Shown piece after piece: positions 34,079 through 44,012 of a stretch of 44,399 bases of DNA. The notes under the pieces were generated by a model that worked only from the letters and a program-made list of their open reading frames with translations, was not told the DNA's origin and did not search any database. Position numbers and translations under genes: made by a program. The stretch comes from Clostridia bacterium (GTDB taxonomy: Bacteria; Bacillota; Clostridia; Christensenellales; Aristaeellaceae), in the NCBI GenBank assembly GCA_017526525.1, contig JAFXRG010000001.1, positions 1 through 44,399 of the forward strand. The letters are read 5' to 3'. The number at the start of each line of letters is the position of its first letter. The stretch's first letter is position 1.

Positions 34079-35755
34079 TTATGGCTGCATCTCAGGCCAG
34101 CTCCCGGCTATCTTGTCAATCCAGTAGCTCAGATTGTCCTGCACCCGCTGAACCGTGAGCATAAAGGTCTTTTCCGTGGCGGCCGGCAGCCGGGTAACCC
34201 GGGCGGTATACCAGTTGGATTTATCCCGGTTCAGCCGCATCCGGAACACATCCTGAATAAACTTGTCCGGGCTTTTTTCAATGCGTTCCTCCATGGTTTC
34301 GAAATCCATAAACTGCATGTAGCTTTGCCGGAAGGCCGGTTCAACCTCGGTCTCGCAGAACTTTTTCAGGGCGATTTCAACGGTCGCTTCCCGGTCGTAG
34401 GATGCCAGGTTGTTGGCCGCGTAAATCCGCTTTACCACCTTCCGGTCCGACCAGATCATGACAATCAGGTCGTAGGTGCTCATCAGCGCGCTGCCGTTGT
34501 TCAGCATTTCCTGGGCGGTCTTGATCTCCTTTTCCGAGTCGAAGGTATTCAGCCGCATCACAATCATGGCTTTTCCCAGCCGGCGGGCGATAAACAGCGC
34601 GCTGAGGCGGAAATATACATCCTTGTAGGCAAACTCAACCGTTTCAATCTTCCGGGACCGCAGGGCGTCCAGCACCAGCTTCTGGATAATGAGATACTGA
34701 TAGCTCCGCTGGTTGGACAGGGCATGCTCCAGGCCTCCGACGGACGTAAAGCCCAGCTCCCGAATCCGTTCCCGGTATCCGTTGGTGGCATAAATGTAGC
34801 TGAACTGCTCCTTTCCGCATTCCACCAGCGCAACGGAACCGTCAAAGCTGCTGACATAGGCGCTGTTGATCACGCCGCCGTTCTGTCTTTCCACAAAATC
34901 CTTCAGCGGATTCGGGTTCACAAAATTCAGCCGGCCGATCCGGTCCCAGTATTCGGCGTCTTCCATGCTTTCCAGGATTCCGGGTTCCCGGTCCACCCAC
35001 TCCACCAGGTTCTCCCGTGAAATCGGCCTGGAATAATAGAATCCCTGCTGCGCCTCGCACCCTGTTTCCAGCAGGAATACCCGCTGTTCTTCTGTTTCAA
35101 CGCCCTCCGTCAGCGTATGGATTCCCAGCGTTTTGGCCATGCTGATCAGGGAAGCCAGCATCTCTCTTCCCCGGGCGGACAGCTTCCGCAGGAAAAGCAT
35201 GTCAAACTTGATCACATCAAAGGTGTAATTCTGCAGCACGTTCAGGGAGGAATAGCCGCTGCCGAAATCGTCCAGCCAGATATGGAAACCGGCTTCGCTG
35301 AACCTCAGGAAGATTTTCTCAAAGGACTCAATGTCCTCCAGCATGATGCTTTCCGTAATTTCCAGCTTGATGGCCTCCCGGGGAACCGAATACCGCTCCA
35401 GGGTTTCGCAAACCGTTTCAAACAGGTTTTCCTGCTCAAAATCCAGCCGGGACAGGTTGACGGACACCCCCTGCACCGGCGTTCCCCGGCGGCGGAACTC
35501 GTCATACAGCACGCAGGCCTGCCGGAGAATTTCCATATCCAGTTTGAAAACCAGCCCGTTTTGCTCCAGCACCGGAATGAAATCAGCAGGGGAAATCATG
35601 CTTCCGTCCGGCTGGTACCATCTGGCCAGGGCCTCCAGGCTCATAATCTGCTGGGTCAGTGATCGGAATACGGGCTGGAAAAATGCCCGGATCCGCCCGT
35701 CCTCCAGCGTTTCACAGAAGCTCCCGGCCAGGTTTGTCTTCCCTTCACAATCCAT
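34079..35755 (-). CDS. EAL-domain cyclic-di-GMP phosphodiesterase with novel C-terminal half
   Basis: 558 residues. Residues about 15-255 are an EAL domain that would hydrolyse c-di-GMP to pGpG. The catalytic set looks intact: E41 in 'SLEALARW', N100 in 'SVNLSRLDF', E132 in 'LEITES', D162/D163 in 'WLDDFGSGYSS', K183 in 'IKFD', E217/E220 in 'TEGVET' and 'QGFYYSRP'. The C-terminal 300 residues are mixed alpha/beta with a PAS-like stretch ('YIYATNGYRERIRELGFTSV') and no GGDEF domain. No TM segments are seen. AAGGAG lies 9 bases before the ATG. It begins 28 bases after the broken HATPase gene, with which it was probably cotranscribed. Confidence 0.9.
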   Translation of the reverse strand: MDCEGKTNLAGSFCETLEDGRIRAFFQPVFRSLTQQIMSLEALARWYQPDGSMISPADFIPVLEQNGLVFKLDMEILRQACVLYDEFRRRGTPVQGVSVNLSRLDFEQENLFETVCETLERYSVPREAIKLEITESIMLEDIESFEKIFLRFSEAGFHIWLDDFGSGYSSLNVLQNYTFDVIKFDMLFLRKLSARGREMLASLISMAKTLGIHTLTEGVETEEQRVFLLETGCEAQQGFYYSRPISRENLVEWVDREPGILESMEDAEYWDRIGRLNFVNPNPLKDFVERQNGGVINSAYVSSFDGSVALVECGKEQFSYIYATNGYRERIRELGFTSVGGLEHALSNQRSYQYLIIQKLVLDALRSRKIETVEFAYKDVYFRLSALFIARRLGKAMIVMRLNTFDSEKEIKTAQEMLNNGSALMSTYDLIVMIWSDRKVVKRIYAANNLASYDREATVEIALKKFCETEVEPAFRQSYMQFMDFETMEERIEKSPDKFIQDVFRMRLNRDKSNWYTARVTRLPAATEKTFMLTVQRVQDNLSYWIDKIAGSWPEMQP

Positions 35756-35782
35756 TTCTGACTGCTCCTTCTTCCTTCCGGC

Positions 35783-35878
35783 TTACATTTCAATATGAAT
35801 CACGTTCCGCTTGCCTTCCCGGCGGTATTCCTGCCGTTTGGCCATCTTTTTCAGGATGGTTACGCCCAGCCCCGTGTT
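35783..35878 (-). pseudogene. C-terminal fragment of a GHKL-type ATPase (anti-sigma/RsbW-like)
   Basis: In this frame the codons from 35878 encode 31 residues, 'NTGLGVTILKKMAKRQEYRR' then 'EGKRNVIHIEM', ending in TAA at 35783-35785. The GLG motif followed by a 'YRRE..NVI.I' end is typical of the last part of RsbW/SpoIIAB-like HATPase domains. The upstream part of the gene (N and G1 boxes) is missing; sequence to its right belongs to an ABC ATPase in another frame. It lies 28 bases before the EAL gene. This is a truncated remnant or an assembly chimera. Confidence 0.7.
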
Positions 35879-35966
35879 CGCCTTCCTCAACGTTCAGGTC
35901 AATTCCCTTCAGCACTTCCAGGGGGCCGAAGGATTTTTTCAGCCCGCTGACTTCAATCAGGCTCAT
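35877..35966 (-). pseudogene. N-terminal fragment of an amino-acid ABC transporter ATPase (GlnQ-like)
   Basis: ATG at 35966 overlaps the permease stop (ATGA), the normal arrangement for permease-ATPase pairs. Thirty codons encode 'MSLIEVSGLKKSFGPLEVLK' then 'GIDLNVEEGE', the classical start of GlnQ/HisP-type ATPases just before the Walker A loop. From 35876 the sequence switches to the HATPase fragment; the frame then runs 28 unrelated codons to a TGA at 35790. No Walker A, signature or Walker B motif remains, so no functional ATPase is encoded here. Confidence 0.8.
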
Positions 35967-36643
35967 ACCGCCGCACCCCTTTTTTTCTTCTGAATTCTGT
36001 CAGACAGGGCGAAAAAGCCGAAAACGATATAGGAAAGCGCAAGATAAATCAGCATGCCGATAATAATGGTCAGCAGCGGCTGCATGGTGCGGGATGCCGT
36101 GTTGTTGATCACCCGGGTCAGATCGGTGATGGTCACGTAGCCCACCACGCTGGTCCACTGGATCAGGTTCACGATGGTGGACTGGTAAACCGGTTTCGCA
36201 ATATGCAGGATCTGGGGCAGCGTCACCAGGCGGAAAGCACTCCAGGCGGAGAATCCGAGGGTCCGGGCCGCTTCCATCTGTCCCTTGTCCGACGCTTCCA
36301 GTGCCGATCGGAGCAGCTCCGCCACGTGGGCCGAAACGTTCAGCATAAAGGTCAGCACCGCCACCGTCACCGGCGTCAGCCCCGAGCGGGCCAGCACCCC
36401 GTAATAAAGCAACAGCAGCAGCATCAGCACCGGTGTTCCCCGCAGGATGGCAATATATACCGATGCAATGCCCCGGGCAACGCGGTTCCTGCGGGTCCGC
36501 AGCCAGCAGATCACCGCTCCCAGCAGCGTTCCCAGCAGCAGCGCCAGGAAGGAAATCTGCACCGTGACCCACAGGCCGCCCAGAATGGTCTTCCACGAGT
36601 CACCCTGAATCAGTATTTTGTACAGCTTATCTCCCAGGGTCAA
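35963..36643 (-). CDS. Amino-acid ABC transporter permease (HisM/GlnP type)
   Basis: 226 residues with about five TM helices. The polar amino-acid permease signature 'EAARTLGFSAWSAFRLVTLPQ' (EAA loop that contacts the ATPase) is clear, and 'AILRGTPVLMLLLLLYYGVL' is typical of the family. It begins with TTG at 36643, with AAAGGA about 10 bases upstream; no better in-frame ATG is present. Its stop overlaps the start of the broken ATPase gene. No substrate-binding protein gene is adjacent: the next gene upstream is glgB. As it stands the transporter lacks its ATPase here, so it may be inactive or use one encoded elsewhere. Confidence 0.88.
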   Translation of the reverse strand: MTLGDKLYKILIQGDSWKTILGGLWVTVQISFLALLLGTLLGAVICWLRTRRNRVARGIASVYIAILRGTPVLMLLLLLYYGVLARSGLTPVTVAVLTFMLNVSAHVAELLRSALEASDKGQMEAARTLGFSAWSAFRLVTLPQILHIAKPVYQSTIVNLIQWTSVVGYVTITDLTRVINNTASRTMQPLLTIIIGMLIYLALSYIVFGFFALSDRIQKKKRGAAV

Positions 36644-36703
36644 TTCCGTTCATTCCTTTCGGGAAATATCAGGAGGTCCGTATCTCTCTCTGTTTTCTTG
36701 ATC

Positions 36704-38617
36704 TCATCCCGGAAATGCCAGCACAATGCATTCAAATGGCCGCAGGCTGTAGGTAATCCGGTGGGAATATCCGTCGCACTCGTTCCAGTCGGCGGTCAGC
36801 GGCGGAATCCCGTCTGCGGGATTTCCCTGTCCGGGCAGGCTGTCATAGGTGCTGAAAACCCGCGTGTACAGCCCGCCGAAGGGCACTCCGGCACTGTAGT
36901 CGTAATAGCTGACCGGGGACAGGTTCAGGATGCACAGCACCGCGCCGTTGTAGTCCCAGGGATTCCGGCGGATATACGCCAGGATGTTCCGGTCCGCATC
37001 CCCCCGGTTGACCCATTCGAAGGTGGCCGGGTTTTTGCTGTCGGAATGCAGTGAAGGGAACATTTTGTAAAGGCCTACCAGGTTCCGTACACACTGCATC
37101 ACGTCCCGGTGGCCGAACTCGTCCGCCAGGTGCCAGTCAATGCTCTCCTTCACGTTCCATTCCCGCTCCTGGGCAAACTCCTGTCCCATAAACAGCAGCT
37201 TTTTCCCCGGGTGGGTAAACTGCCACGTATACAAGGCCTTCAGCTGGCCCATTTTTTCCTGGATGCTTCCCGGCGCCTTGTTCACCATCGTCCCCTTGCC
37301 GTACACCACCTCGTCATGGCTCAGCACCAGCACATAGTTTTCCGAGAAAGCGTAGTCCACCACGTGGGTCAGCTGCCCGTGGTGCCATTTCCGGTAAACC
37401 GGATCCAGGTTGAAGTATCGGATGGTATCGTTCATCCAGCCCATGTTCCACTTGAAGGTGAACCCCAGGCCGCCCCGTTTCACGTCCTCGGTAATTCCCC
37501 ATTCCGGCGAGGAGTCCTCGGCAATCAGGTATCCGGTGGTCCGGCCGCAGACTTCCGTATTCAGCTGCCGCAGGAAGTCCATGCCCTCCAGGTTCATCCG
37601 CCCGCCGAACATGTTCGGCCGCCATTCATTCCGGTCGTAATCGTTGTAGAGCATGGAGGCCACCGCGTCCACCCGCAGGGCATCCACATGGAACTCCCGG
37701 ATCCAGTAAAAGGCGTTGGCAATCAGGAAGGAGCGCACCTCCGGCTTTGTATGGTCAAAGGACAGGGTGCCCCATACCGGAAATTCCCGCCGCAGGGGAT
37801 CATTGCTCTCGTACAGGGGCGTCCCGTCAAACCAGCCCATGGCGAAACCGTCCTTCGGAAAATGGGCCGGCACCCAGTCCAGGATCACGCCGATTCCCGC
37901 CTGGTGCATCCGGTCCACAAAGTATCGGAAATCGTTGGGCGTGCCGTAGCGGCTGGTGGGTGCGTAATATCCGGTTACCTGGTATCCCCAGGACAGGTCA
38001 AAGGGATGCTCGCAGATGCCCATCAGCTCAACGTGGGTGAAGCCCATGTACTGCATGTACTGGGTCAGGTCATCCGCCAGCTGCGTATAATTCAGGAAAC
38101 CGTCCTCGTCGCCGTTTCCCTGCCATCCCTTTTTCCAGGAGCCCAGGTGAACCTCATAGATCGCCATGGGTTTTTCCAGCACCTTCGTGTTGTCCCGCCG
38201 GCTCTGGTATTCCCCGTCGTGCCATTCGTAGTCATCCAGCGGATAAACGATGGAGGCGTTCGCGGGGCGTTTTTCATACCAGAAGGAATAGGGATCGGAT
38301 TTGTCCCGTTTCACGCCGTCTGCGCCGGTAATCACATACCGGTAGGCATCCCCCGGGCCGACGCCGGGCAGGAAGCATTCCCATACGCCCTGGTCCCACA
38401 TGCTGCGGTTCATCCACTGCTCGTTTTCCCATCCGGTTTTCGCGCAAATCACGGATACAAACTGCGCGTTCGGTGCCCATACCGTAAAGCGGGTTCCGGA
38501 AACTCCGTCCACCGTATCGGGATGCGCGCCCATTTTCCGGTAAACCTCGTAGTTGGTTCCCTGGTGAAAAAGAAAGCTGTCAAAGTCGCTGAAGACGCGG
38601 TCTTTCATTTCGGCCAT
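36704..38617 (-). CDS. glgB: 1,4-alpha-glucan branching enzyme
   Basis: 637 residues, the usual length for GlgB. The enzyme cuts alpha-1,4 glucan and re-joins it as alpha-1,6 branches in glycogen synthesis. An N-terminal CBM48-like domain ('GTRFTVWAPNAQFVSVI') is followed by the GH13 barrel. Catalytic residues are D317 in 'DALRVDAVASMLY' and E367 in 'LIAEDSSPEW', with the third Asp in 'VLSHDEVVYGKG'. 'QVTGYYAPTSRYGTPNDF' is also typical. AGGGGA lies upstream of the ATG. No other glg genes are in the window. The ABC permease gene follows 60 bases downstream, without a functional link. Confidence 0.95.
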   Translation of the reverse strand: MAEMKDRVFSDFDSFLFHQGTNYEVYRKMGAHPDTVDGVSGTRFTVWAPNAQFVSVICAKTGWENEQWMNRSMWDQGVWECFLPGVGPGDAYRYVITGADGVKRDKSDPYSFWYEKRPANASIVYPLDDYEWHDGEYQSRRDNTKVLEKPMAIYEVHLGSWKKGWQGNGDEDGFLNYTQLADDLTQYMQYMGFTHVELMGICEHPFDLSWGYQVTGYYAPTSRYGTPNDFRYFVDRMHQAGIGVILDWVPAHFPKDGFAMGWFDGTPLYESNDPLRREFPVWGTLSFDHTKPEVRSFLIANAFYWIREFHVDALRVDAVASMLYNDYDRNEWRPNMFGGRMNLEGMDFLRQLNTEVCGRTTGYLIAEDSSPEWGITEDVKRGGLGFTFKWNMGWMNDTIRYFNLDPVYRKWHHGQLTHVVDYAFSENYVLVLSHDEVVYGKGTMVNKAPGSIQEKMGQLKALYTWQFTHPGKKLLFMGQEFAQEREWNVKESIDWHLADEFGHRDVMQCVRNLVGLYKMFPSLHSDSKNPATFEWVNRGDADRNILAYIRRNPWDYNGAVLCILNLSPVSYYDYSAGVPFGGLYTRVFSTYDSLPGQGNPADGIPPLTADWNECDGYSHRITYSLRPFECIVLAFPG

Positions 38618-38763
38618 AGTCTTTCCCCTCTCAGAGTAAACTCTTTTATCATATATATGCGGATTTGTATGGAAGAATTATATCATATTCAGGTGAGTCC
38701 CGTAAATTGTTTTTTAAAAGTTTTCCGTCCGCGGTCCGTGCGGAAATTAAAGCTTTCCCGGCA

Positions 38764-40607
<1,844 letters not shown>

Positions 40608-40655
40608 AGCTTCCCGGCCAAAAATAAAAAAATGAAACGGAAGAAAAGAAAAACA

Positions 40656-42008
40656 ATGACTTTTGAAAACCTGAACCTGATTCCTTCCCTGCTTTCCAAT
40701 GTCCGGGACGCGGGTTACAGCGTTCCCACTCCCATCCAGGCTGCCACCATCCCCCTGGTTCTGCAGGGCAGCGACGTCCTGGGCTGTGCCCAGACCGGCA
40801 CCGGCAAAACGGCCTCCTTCGCGCTGCCGATTCTCCAGCGTCTCCTGCAGCAGCCCTCCCGGCGTCCGGAAGCCCGGGTCACCCGGGCGCTGATCCTTTC
40901 CCCAACCCGGGAACTGGCAATGCAGACCTGGGAAAATTTTCAGCAGTACGGCAAAAAGCTTCCCCTCCGAAGCTGCGTAATCTTCGGCGGCGTCGGCCAG
41001 GGAGCCCAGGCGGAAGCCCTGCATCAGGGGGCGGATATTGTCATCGCCTGCCCCGGCCGCCTGCTGGATCTGATGGGCCAGGGCCTGGTACGCCTGGACT
41101 GGGTGGAAATCTTTGTGCTGGATGAAGCCGACCGCATGCTGGATATGGGATTTATCCACGATGTCCGGCGGGTGGTCCGCGCCCTGCCGCAGCAGCGGCA
41201 GACGCTGCTGTTCTCCGCCACCATGCCGCCGGATGTGGAAAAGCTGGCGCTGGACCTGCTGACAGATCCGGAAAACGTCAAGGTGGATCCGGTCACCTCC
41301 ACCGTGGAGGCCATTGACCAGTGCCTGTATTATGTGGACAAGGGAAACAAGAAGCATCTCCTGGCCAAACTGCTTCGCAGCGAGGACCTGGAAAACGCCC
41401 TCGTATTCTCCCGCACCCGTTACGGGGTGGACCGGATTGTCCGGGACCTGAAAAAAGCCGGCATTGACGCAGCCGGCATACACGGGGATAAAAGCCAGAA
41501 CGCCCGGCAGACCGCCCTGAAGCGTTTCAAAAGCGGAGAATGCCGGGTGCTGGTTGCAACGGATATCGCAGCCCGCGGAATCGATGTCGTCGGGCTCAGC
41601 CATGTCATTAATTATGATATGCCCATGGAGCCGGAAGCGTATATTCACCGCATCGGCCGTACCGGCCGGGCAGGCCGGGACGGAAAAGCCATCTCCTTCT
41701 GCTGTATCGATGAGGTCAAACAGCTGAACCAGGTGGAAAAGCTGATCGGCCGGCGGCTCCGGGAGGAAAAGAGCGAATGGCCCATGGAAATCACCACGCC
41801 CACCCCGCCGAAAGTCCGGGAGCCCCGGCCTGCAAAGGTCGGTGTCTCCGGCCAGGCGGTTCCTCCCCGGAAAAAAGCCCCGCAGCAGCCGCCCCGCAGC
41901 GTGCCGGCTTCTCCGTCCCGTCCGGCGTCTGCCCGTCCTTCTTCCGGCCGGCAGCACCGCCGCGGGCCTTCCGCCTACGGGCATCCGGTGCAGCGGACCC
42001 GGCGCTGA
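40656..42008 (+). CDS. DEAD-box ATP-dependent RNA helicase
   Basis: 450 residues. All core motifs are present: Q motif ('YSVPTPIQ'), Walker A 'AQTGTGKT' (45-52), 'PTRELA', 'CPGR' (for TPGR), DEAD (156-159), 'SAT', 'VATDIAARGIDV' and 'HRIGRTGRAG'. It unwinds RNA duplexes in ribosome assembly or mRNA turnover, resembling RhlE-type helicases. The C-terminus (about 380-450) is a basic Pro/Arg/Ser-rich tail, a likely RNA-binding extension. The start is taken at 40656, preceded by GGAAGAAAAG; an in-frame ATG at 40632 has no ribosome binding site. It is convergent with the GH16 gene. Confidence 0.93.
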   Translation: MTFENLNLIPSLLSNVRDAGYSVPTPIQAATIPLVLQGSDVLGCAQTGTGKTASFALPILQRLLQQPSRRPEARVTRALILSPTRELAMQTWENFQQYGKKLPLRSCVIFGGVGQGAQAEALHQGADIVIACPGRLLDLMGQGLVRLDWVEIFVLDEADRMLDMGFIHDVRRVVRALPQQRQTLLFSATMPPDVEKLALDLLTDPENVKVDPVTSTVEAIDQCLYYVDKGNKKHLLAKLLRSEDLENALVFSRTRYGVDRIVRDLKKAGIDAAGIHGDKSQNARQTALKRFKSGECRVLVATDIAARGIDVVGLSHVINYDMPMEPEAYIHRIGRTGRAGRDGKAISFCCIDEVKQLNQVEKLIGRRLREEKSEWPMEITTPTPPKVREPRPAKVGVSGQAVPPRKKAPQQPPRSVPASPSRPASARPSSGRQHRRGPSAYGHPVQRTRR

Positions 42009-42030
42009 GGCCGTCTCTGCGCTTCGCCCG

Positions 42031-42867
42031 TTACTGTCCGGTCTGTGCCAGGATCTCCGGGCTTTGGTAAACCCGGACATAGTCCACTTCAAGGCGTGCC
42101 GGCAGGCAGCTTTCATCAATGCCCATACTGCCGCCCCAGGTTCCGCCGAAGGCAAGGTTCATCAGCAGATGCATCCGCTGGTCAAAGGGCCAGGTATCCT
42201 GGGCCTTTTCGCCTTCAACTACGGGCGGCTTTTCATATACGTAGGTTTCCTCTCCGTCCACGGAAAAGACAATCCGGTCCGGCAGCCATTCCATTCCGTA
42301 GAGATGGAAATCGTCCCGTACCCCGGGAACCCTCAGGCTATGGTTGCTGGCCTCTCCCCCGTGGGTTTTTGTCGTATGAACGCTTTGCACAATCACGTCG
42401 GGGTCGTATCCAACGTGCTCCATAATATCGATTTCCCCGGAGGCCGGCCAGTCGCCGTAGACCCAGTCCGTCGGCAGCATCCAGATGGCCGGCCAGGTGC
42501 CCTTGCCGGAAGGCAGCTTGGCCCGCACCTCCACCTTGCAGTACAGCCAGTCCCCGAGATTTTTGGTAATCATCCGGGCGGAGGAATAGCTGCACGTGCC
42601 TCTTTTTTCCTTCCGGGCCTCAATGGTCAGCACGCCGTTTTCAATGGATGCATTTCCTTTCGGCATATAGTACTGCAGCTCGCCGTTGCCCCAGCCGCCG
42701 CCTCCGACGTTGAAGGCCCACCGGGCCGGATCCGGCACTCCGTCCGTGTTAAACTCGTCCGCCCATACCAGATCATAGGTCAGGCCGGCAGGCTCCGCGC
42801 CTGCGCAGCCGCAAAACATCGCCAACACCAGTACAGAAGCAAGAAGACACCGTATCCTGTTTTTCAT
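42031..42867 (-). CDS. GH16 endo-beta-glucanase lipoprotein (laminarinase/lichenase-like)
   Basis: 278 residues. A lipoprotein signal (MKNRIRCLLASVLVLAMFCG, lipid Cys C21) suggests anchoring on the outer face of the membrane. The GH16 catalytic motif ExDxxE is 'SGEIDIMEHVG' with nucleophile E145, D147 and acid/base E150. 'VWADEFNTDG', 'KLPSGKGTWPAIWML' and 'MNLAFGGTWGG' are also typical. It would cut beta-1,3 or mixed-linkage beta-glucan. AGAGAGG lies upstream of the ATG. It is convergent with the DEAD-box gene. Specificity within GH16 is not resolved. Confidence 0.93.
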   Translation of the reverse strand: MKNRIRCLLASVLVLAMFCGCAGAEPAGLTYDLVWADEFNTDGVPDPARWAFNVGGGGWGNGELQYYMPKGNASIENGVLTIEARKEKRGTCSYSSARMITKNLGDWLYCKVEVRAKLPSGKGTWPAIWMLPTDWVYGDWPASGEIDIMEHVGYDPDVIVQSVHTTKTHGGEASNHSLRVPGVRDDFHLYGMEWLPDRIVFSVDGEETYVYEKPPVVEGEKAQDTWPFDQRMHLLMNLAFGGTWGGSMGIDESCLPARLEVDYVRVYQSPEILAQTGQ

Positions 42868-43033
42868 AAGCTCGTTCCTCTCTGGGGGCAGGAATTCTGC
42901 CGCTGGTTTTTATTTTTTAATTTCCCTGGCTTTTCTCACAATGTTGAAGAGGCGTCCGTCTTCGCTTCTTCTTTGTCCGTTATAGAATTTTTCTTGCCGG
43001 ATCCCGTTCCGCAGTCCTTCCGCTGCGGTCCGC

Positions 43034-43717
43034 TTATTCCAGGTCAATTTCTTCCCCGGCCGGAACAATCAGGCGGCCCGGAACATCGAAATGTTCAGCC
43101 AGATCCGGATCAAACAGCTTTCCAGGAGCCATGTGATACGGAATGCTGTGCTTCGCGTTCACAAGCCTGGCACAGGCCGCCGCTTCCTCCATGCCCATAT
43201 TATAGATCCCGTCGCAGACAAAGAAGGCGTAATCAATGTTCCGGCCAGCCAGCTCTTTCATCTGGTCCGTGGTGGAGGTATCGCCGGTCGCGTAAACGAG
43301 GATATCCCCCGGAAGCGTAATAAGCCAGCCGACACACTCCCGGATGTTATGGTTTTTGTTGTTCCCGGCCTGTACCGCCTCCACCGTGGCGTATCCCAGG
43401 TCGAAGGTTTTGTACTCTCCGTTCACCAGCGCTTCCTTCCAGGTAATGATCCGACAGTCTTCCGTCCGGTTTTTGATCAGATTGACGGCGGTATGATCCT
43501 GATGCGCGTGGGTAATCAGAATCAGGTCGGCCGGAAGATCGTATCCGTCTCCGGCGTACGGATCAATATAGATCACTTTCCCTTCTGCCGTAACGATGCG
43601 AAGGCTCCCGTGGCCCTGGTACAGAAGCTTTCCGGCGCTGTTTCCTTCCGCCGCGGCCGAACCGCAGCCCATCAGGAGCAGCGAAAGAGACAAAATACAG
43701 CTCAGCGATCTTCTCAT
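43034..43717 (-). CDS. MBL-fold metal-dependent hydrolase lipoprotein (UlaG-like)
   Basis: 227 residues. A lipoprotein signal ends in 'SLLLMGC' (C18), so it is probably exported and lipid-anchored. The metallo-beta-lactamase metal motif is 'THAHQDHTAVN' (H70, H72, D74, H75), with later 'VYATGDTSTTDQM' supplying the bridging Asp. 'LLYQGHGSLRIVT' and 'VIYIDPYAG' match UlaG-like small MBL hydrolases. Most UlaG relatives are cytoplasmic, so the exported form is unusual. AAGGAAGGAAG precedes the ATG. Substrate unknown. It lies upstream of the GH16 gene with a 166-base gap, so cotranscription is uncertain. Confidence 0.9.
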   Translation of the reverse strand: MRRSLSCILSLSLLLMGCGSAAAEGNSAGKLLYQGHGSLRIVTAEGKVIYIDPYAGDGYDLPADLILITHAHQDHTAVNLIKNRTEDCRIITWKEALVNGEYKTFDLGYATVEAVQAGNNKNHNIRECVGWLITLPGDILVYATGDTSTTDQMKELAGRNIDYAFFVCDGIYNMGMEEAAACARLVNAKHSIPYHMAPGKLFDPDLAEHFDVPGRLIVPAGEEIDLE

Positions 43718-43876
43718 GTTTCACACTTCCTTCCTTTTATTTTCTGGATGGAGTATAGTATTACTTCTCCAGCGTATCCTGGTAATCCTTGTACTCTTTG
43801 GATCTTCAATTTTTTTGGGACAGCGCTCCGTTTCGGCTTCGCCTGCTTTTTCGTTTGCAAAGCCTTGAATATAAAG

Positions 43877-43900
43877 AAAAGAAGCACTTTTCAGTGCTTC
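43877..43900 (-). terminator. Terminator of the original tRNA-Arg transcript
   Basis: On the minus strand GAAGCACT-GAAA-AGTGCTTC (43900-43881) then TTTTCTTT. It lies 5 bases past the encoded CCA of the tRNA-Arg fragment, as expected for the native tRNA terminator. Confidence 0.85.
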
Positions 43901-43905
43901 CCTCT

Positions 43906-43950
43906 TGGTGAGCCCGGCGGGATTCGAACCCACGACCTTTTGATTCGTAG
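43906..43950 (-). pseudogene. 3' half of a tRNA-Arg(ACG) gene (probable att site)
   Basis: The minus strand reads CTACGAATCAAAAGGTCGTG then GGTTCGAATCCCGCCGGGCTCACCA. This is the anticodon loop (ACG), 3' anticodon strand, T arm, 3' acceptor strand and CCA of tRNA-Arg. The 5' half (acceptor, D arm and 5' anticodon strand) is missing: to the right of 43950 the sequence is unrelated. Such 3' fragments are left when an element integrates into a tRNA gene and restores it at its other end. By this logic the element lies to the right and an intact tRNA-Arg should be found beyond the window. Confidence 0.85.
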
Positions 43951-44012
43951 ATCCTGACCCTGAAGATCCGCAATCGTAGTATTATCTTTCCCGCGCTGTA
44001 TCTGCGATTCAA

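Noticed and set aside
43951-44012. tRNA-Arg with an intron in the anticodon loop
   Set aside because: No matching 5' half (acceptor strand GAGCCCG and D arm) is seen within the remaining bases to the right, and a protein-coding gene occupies that space.
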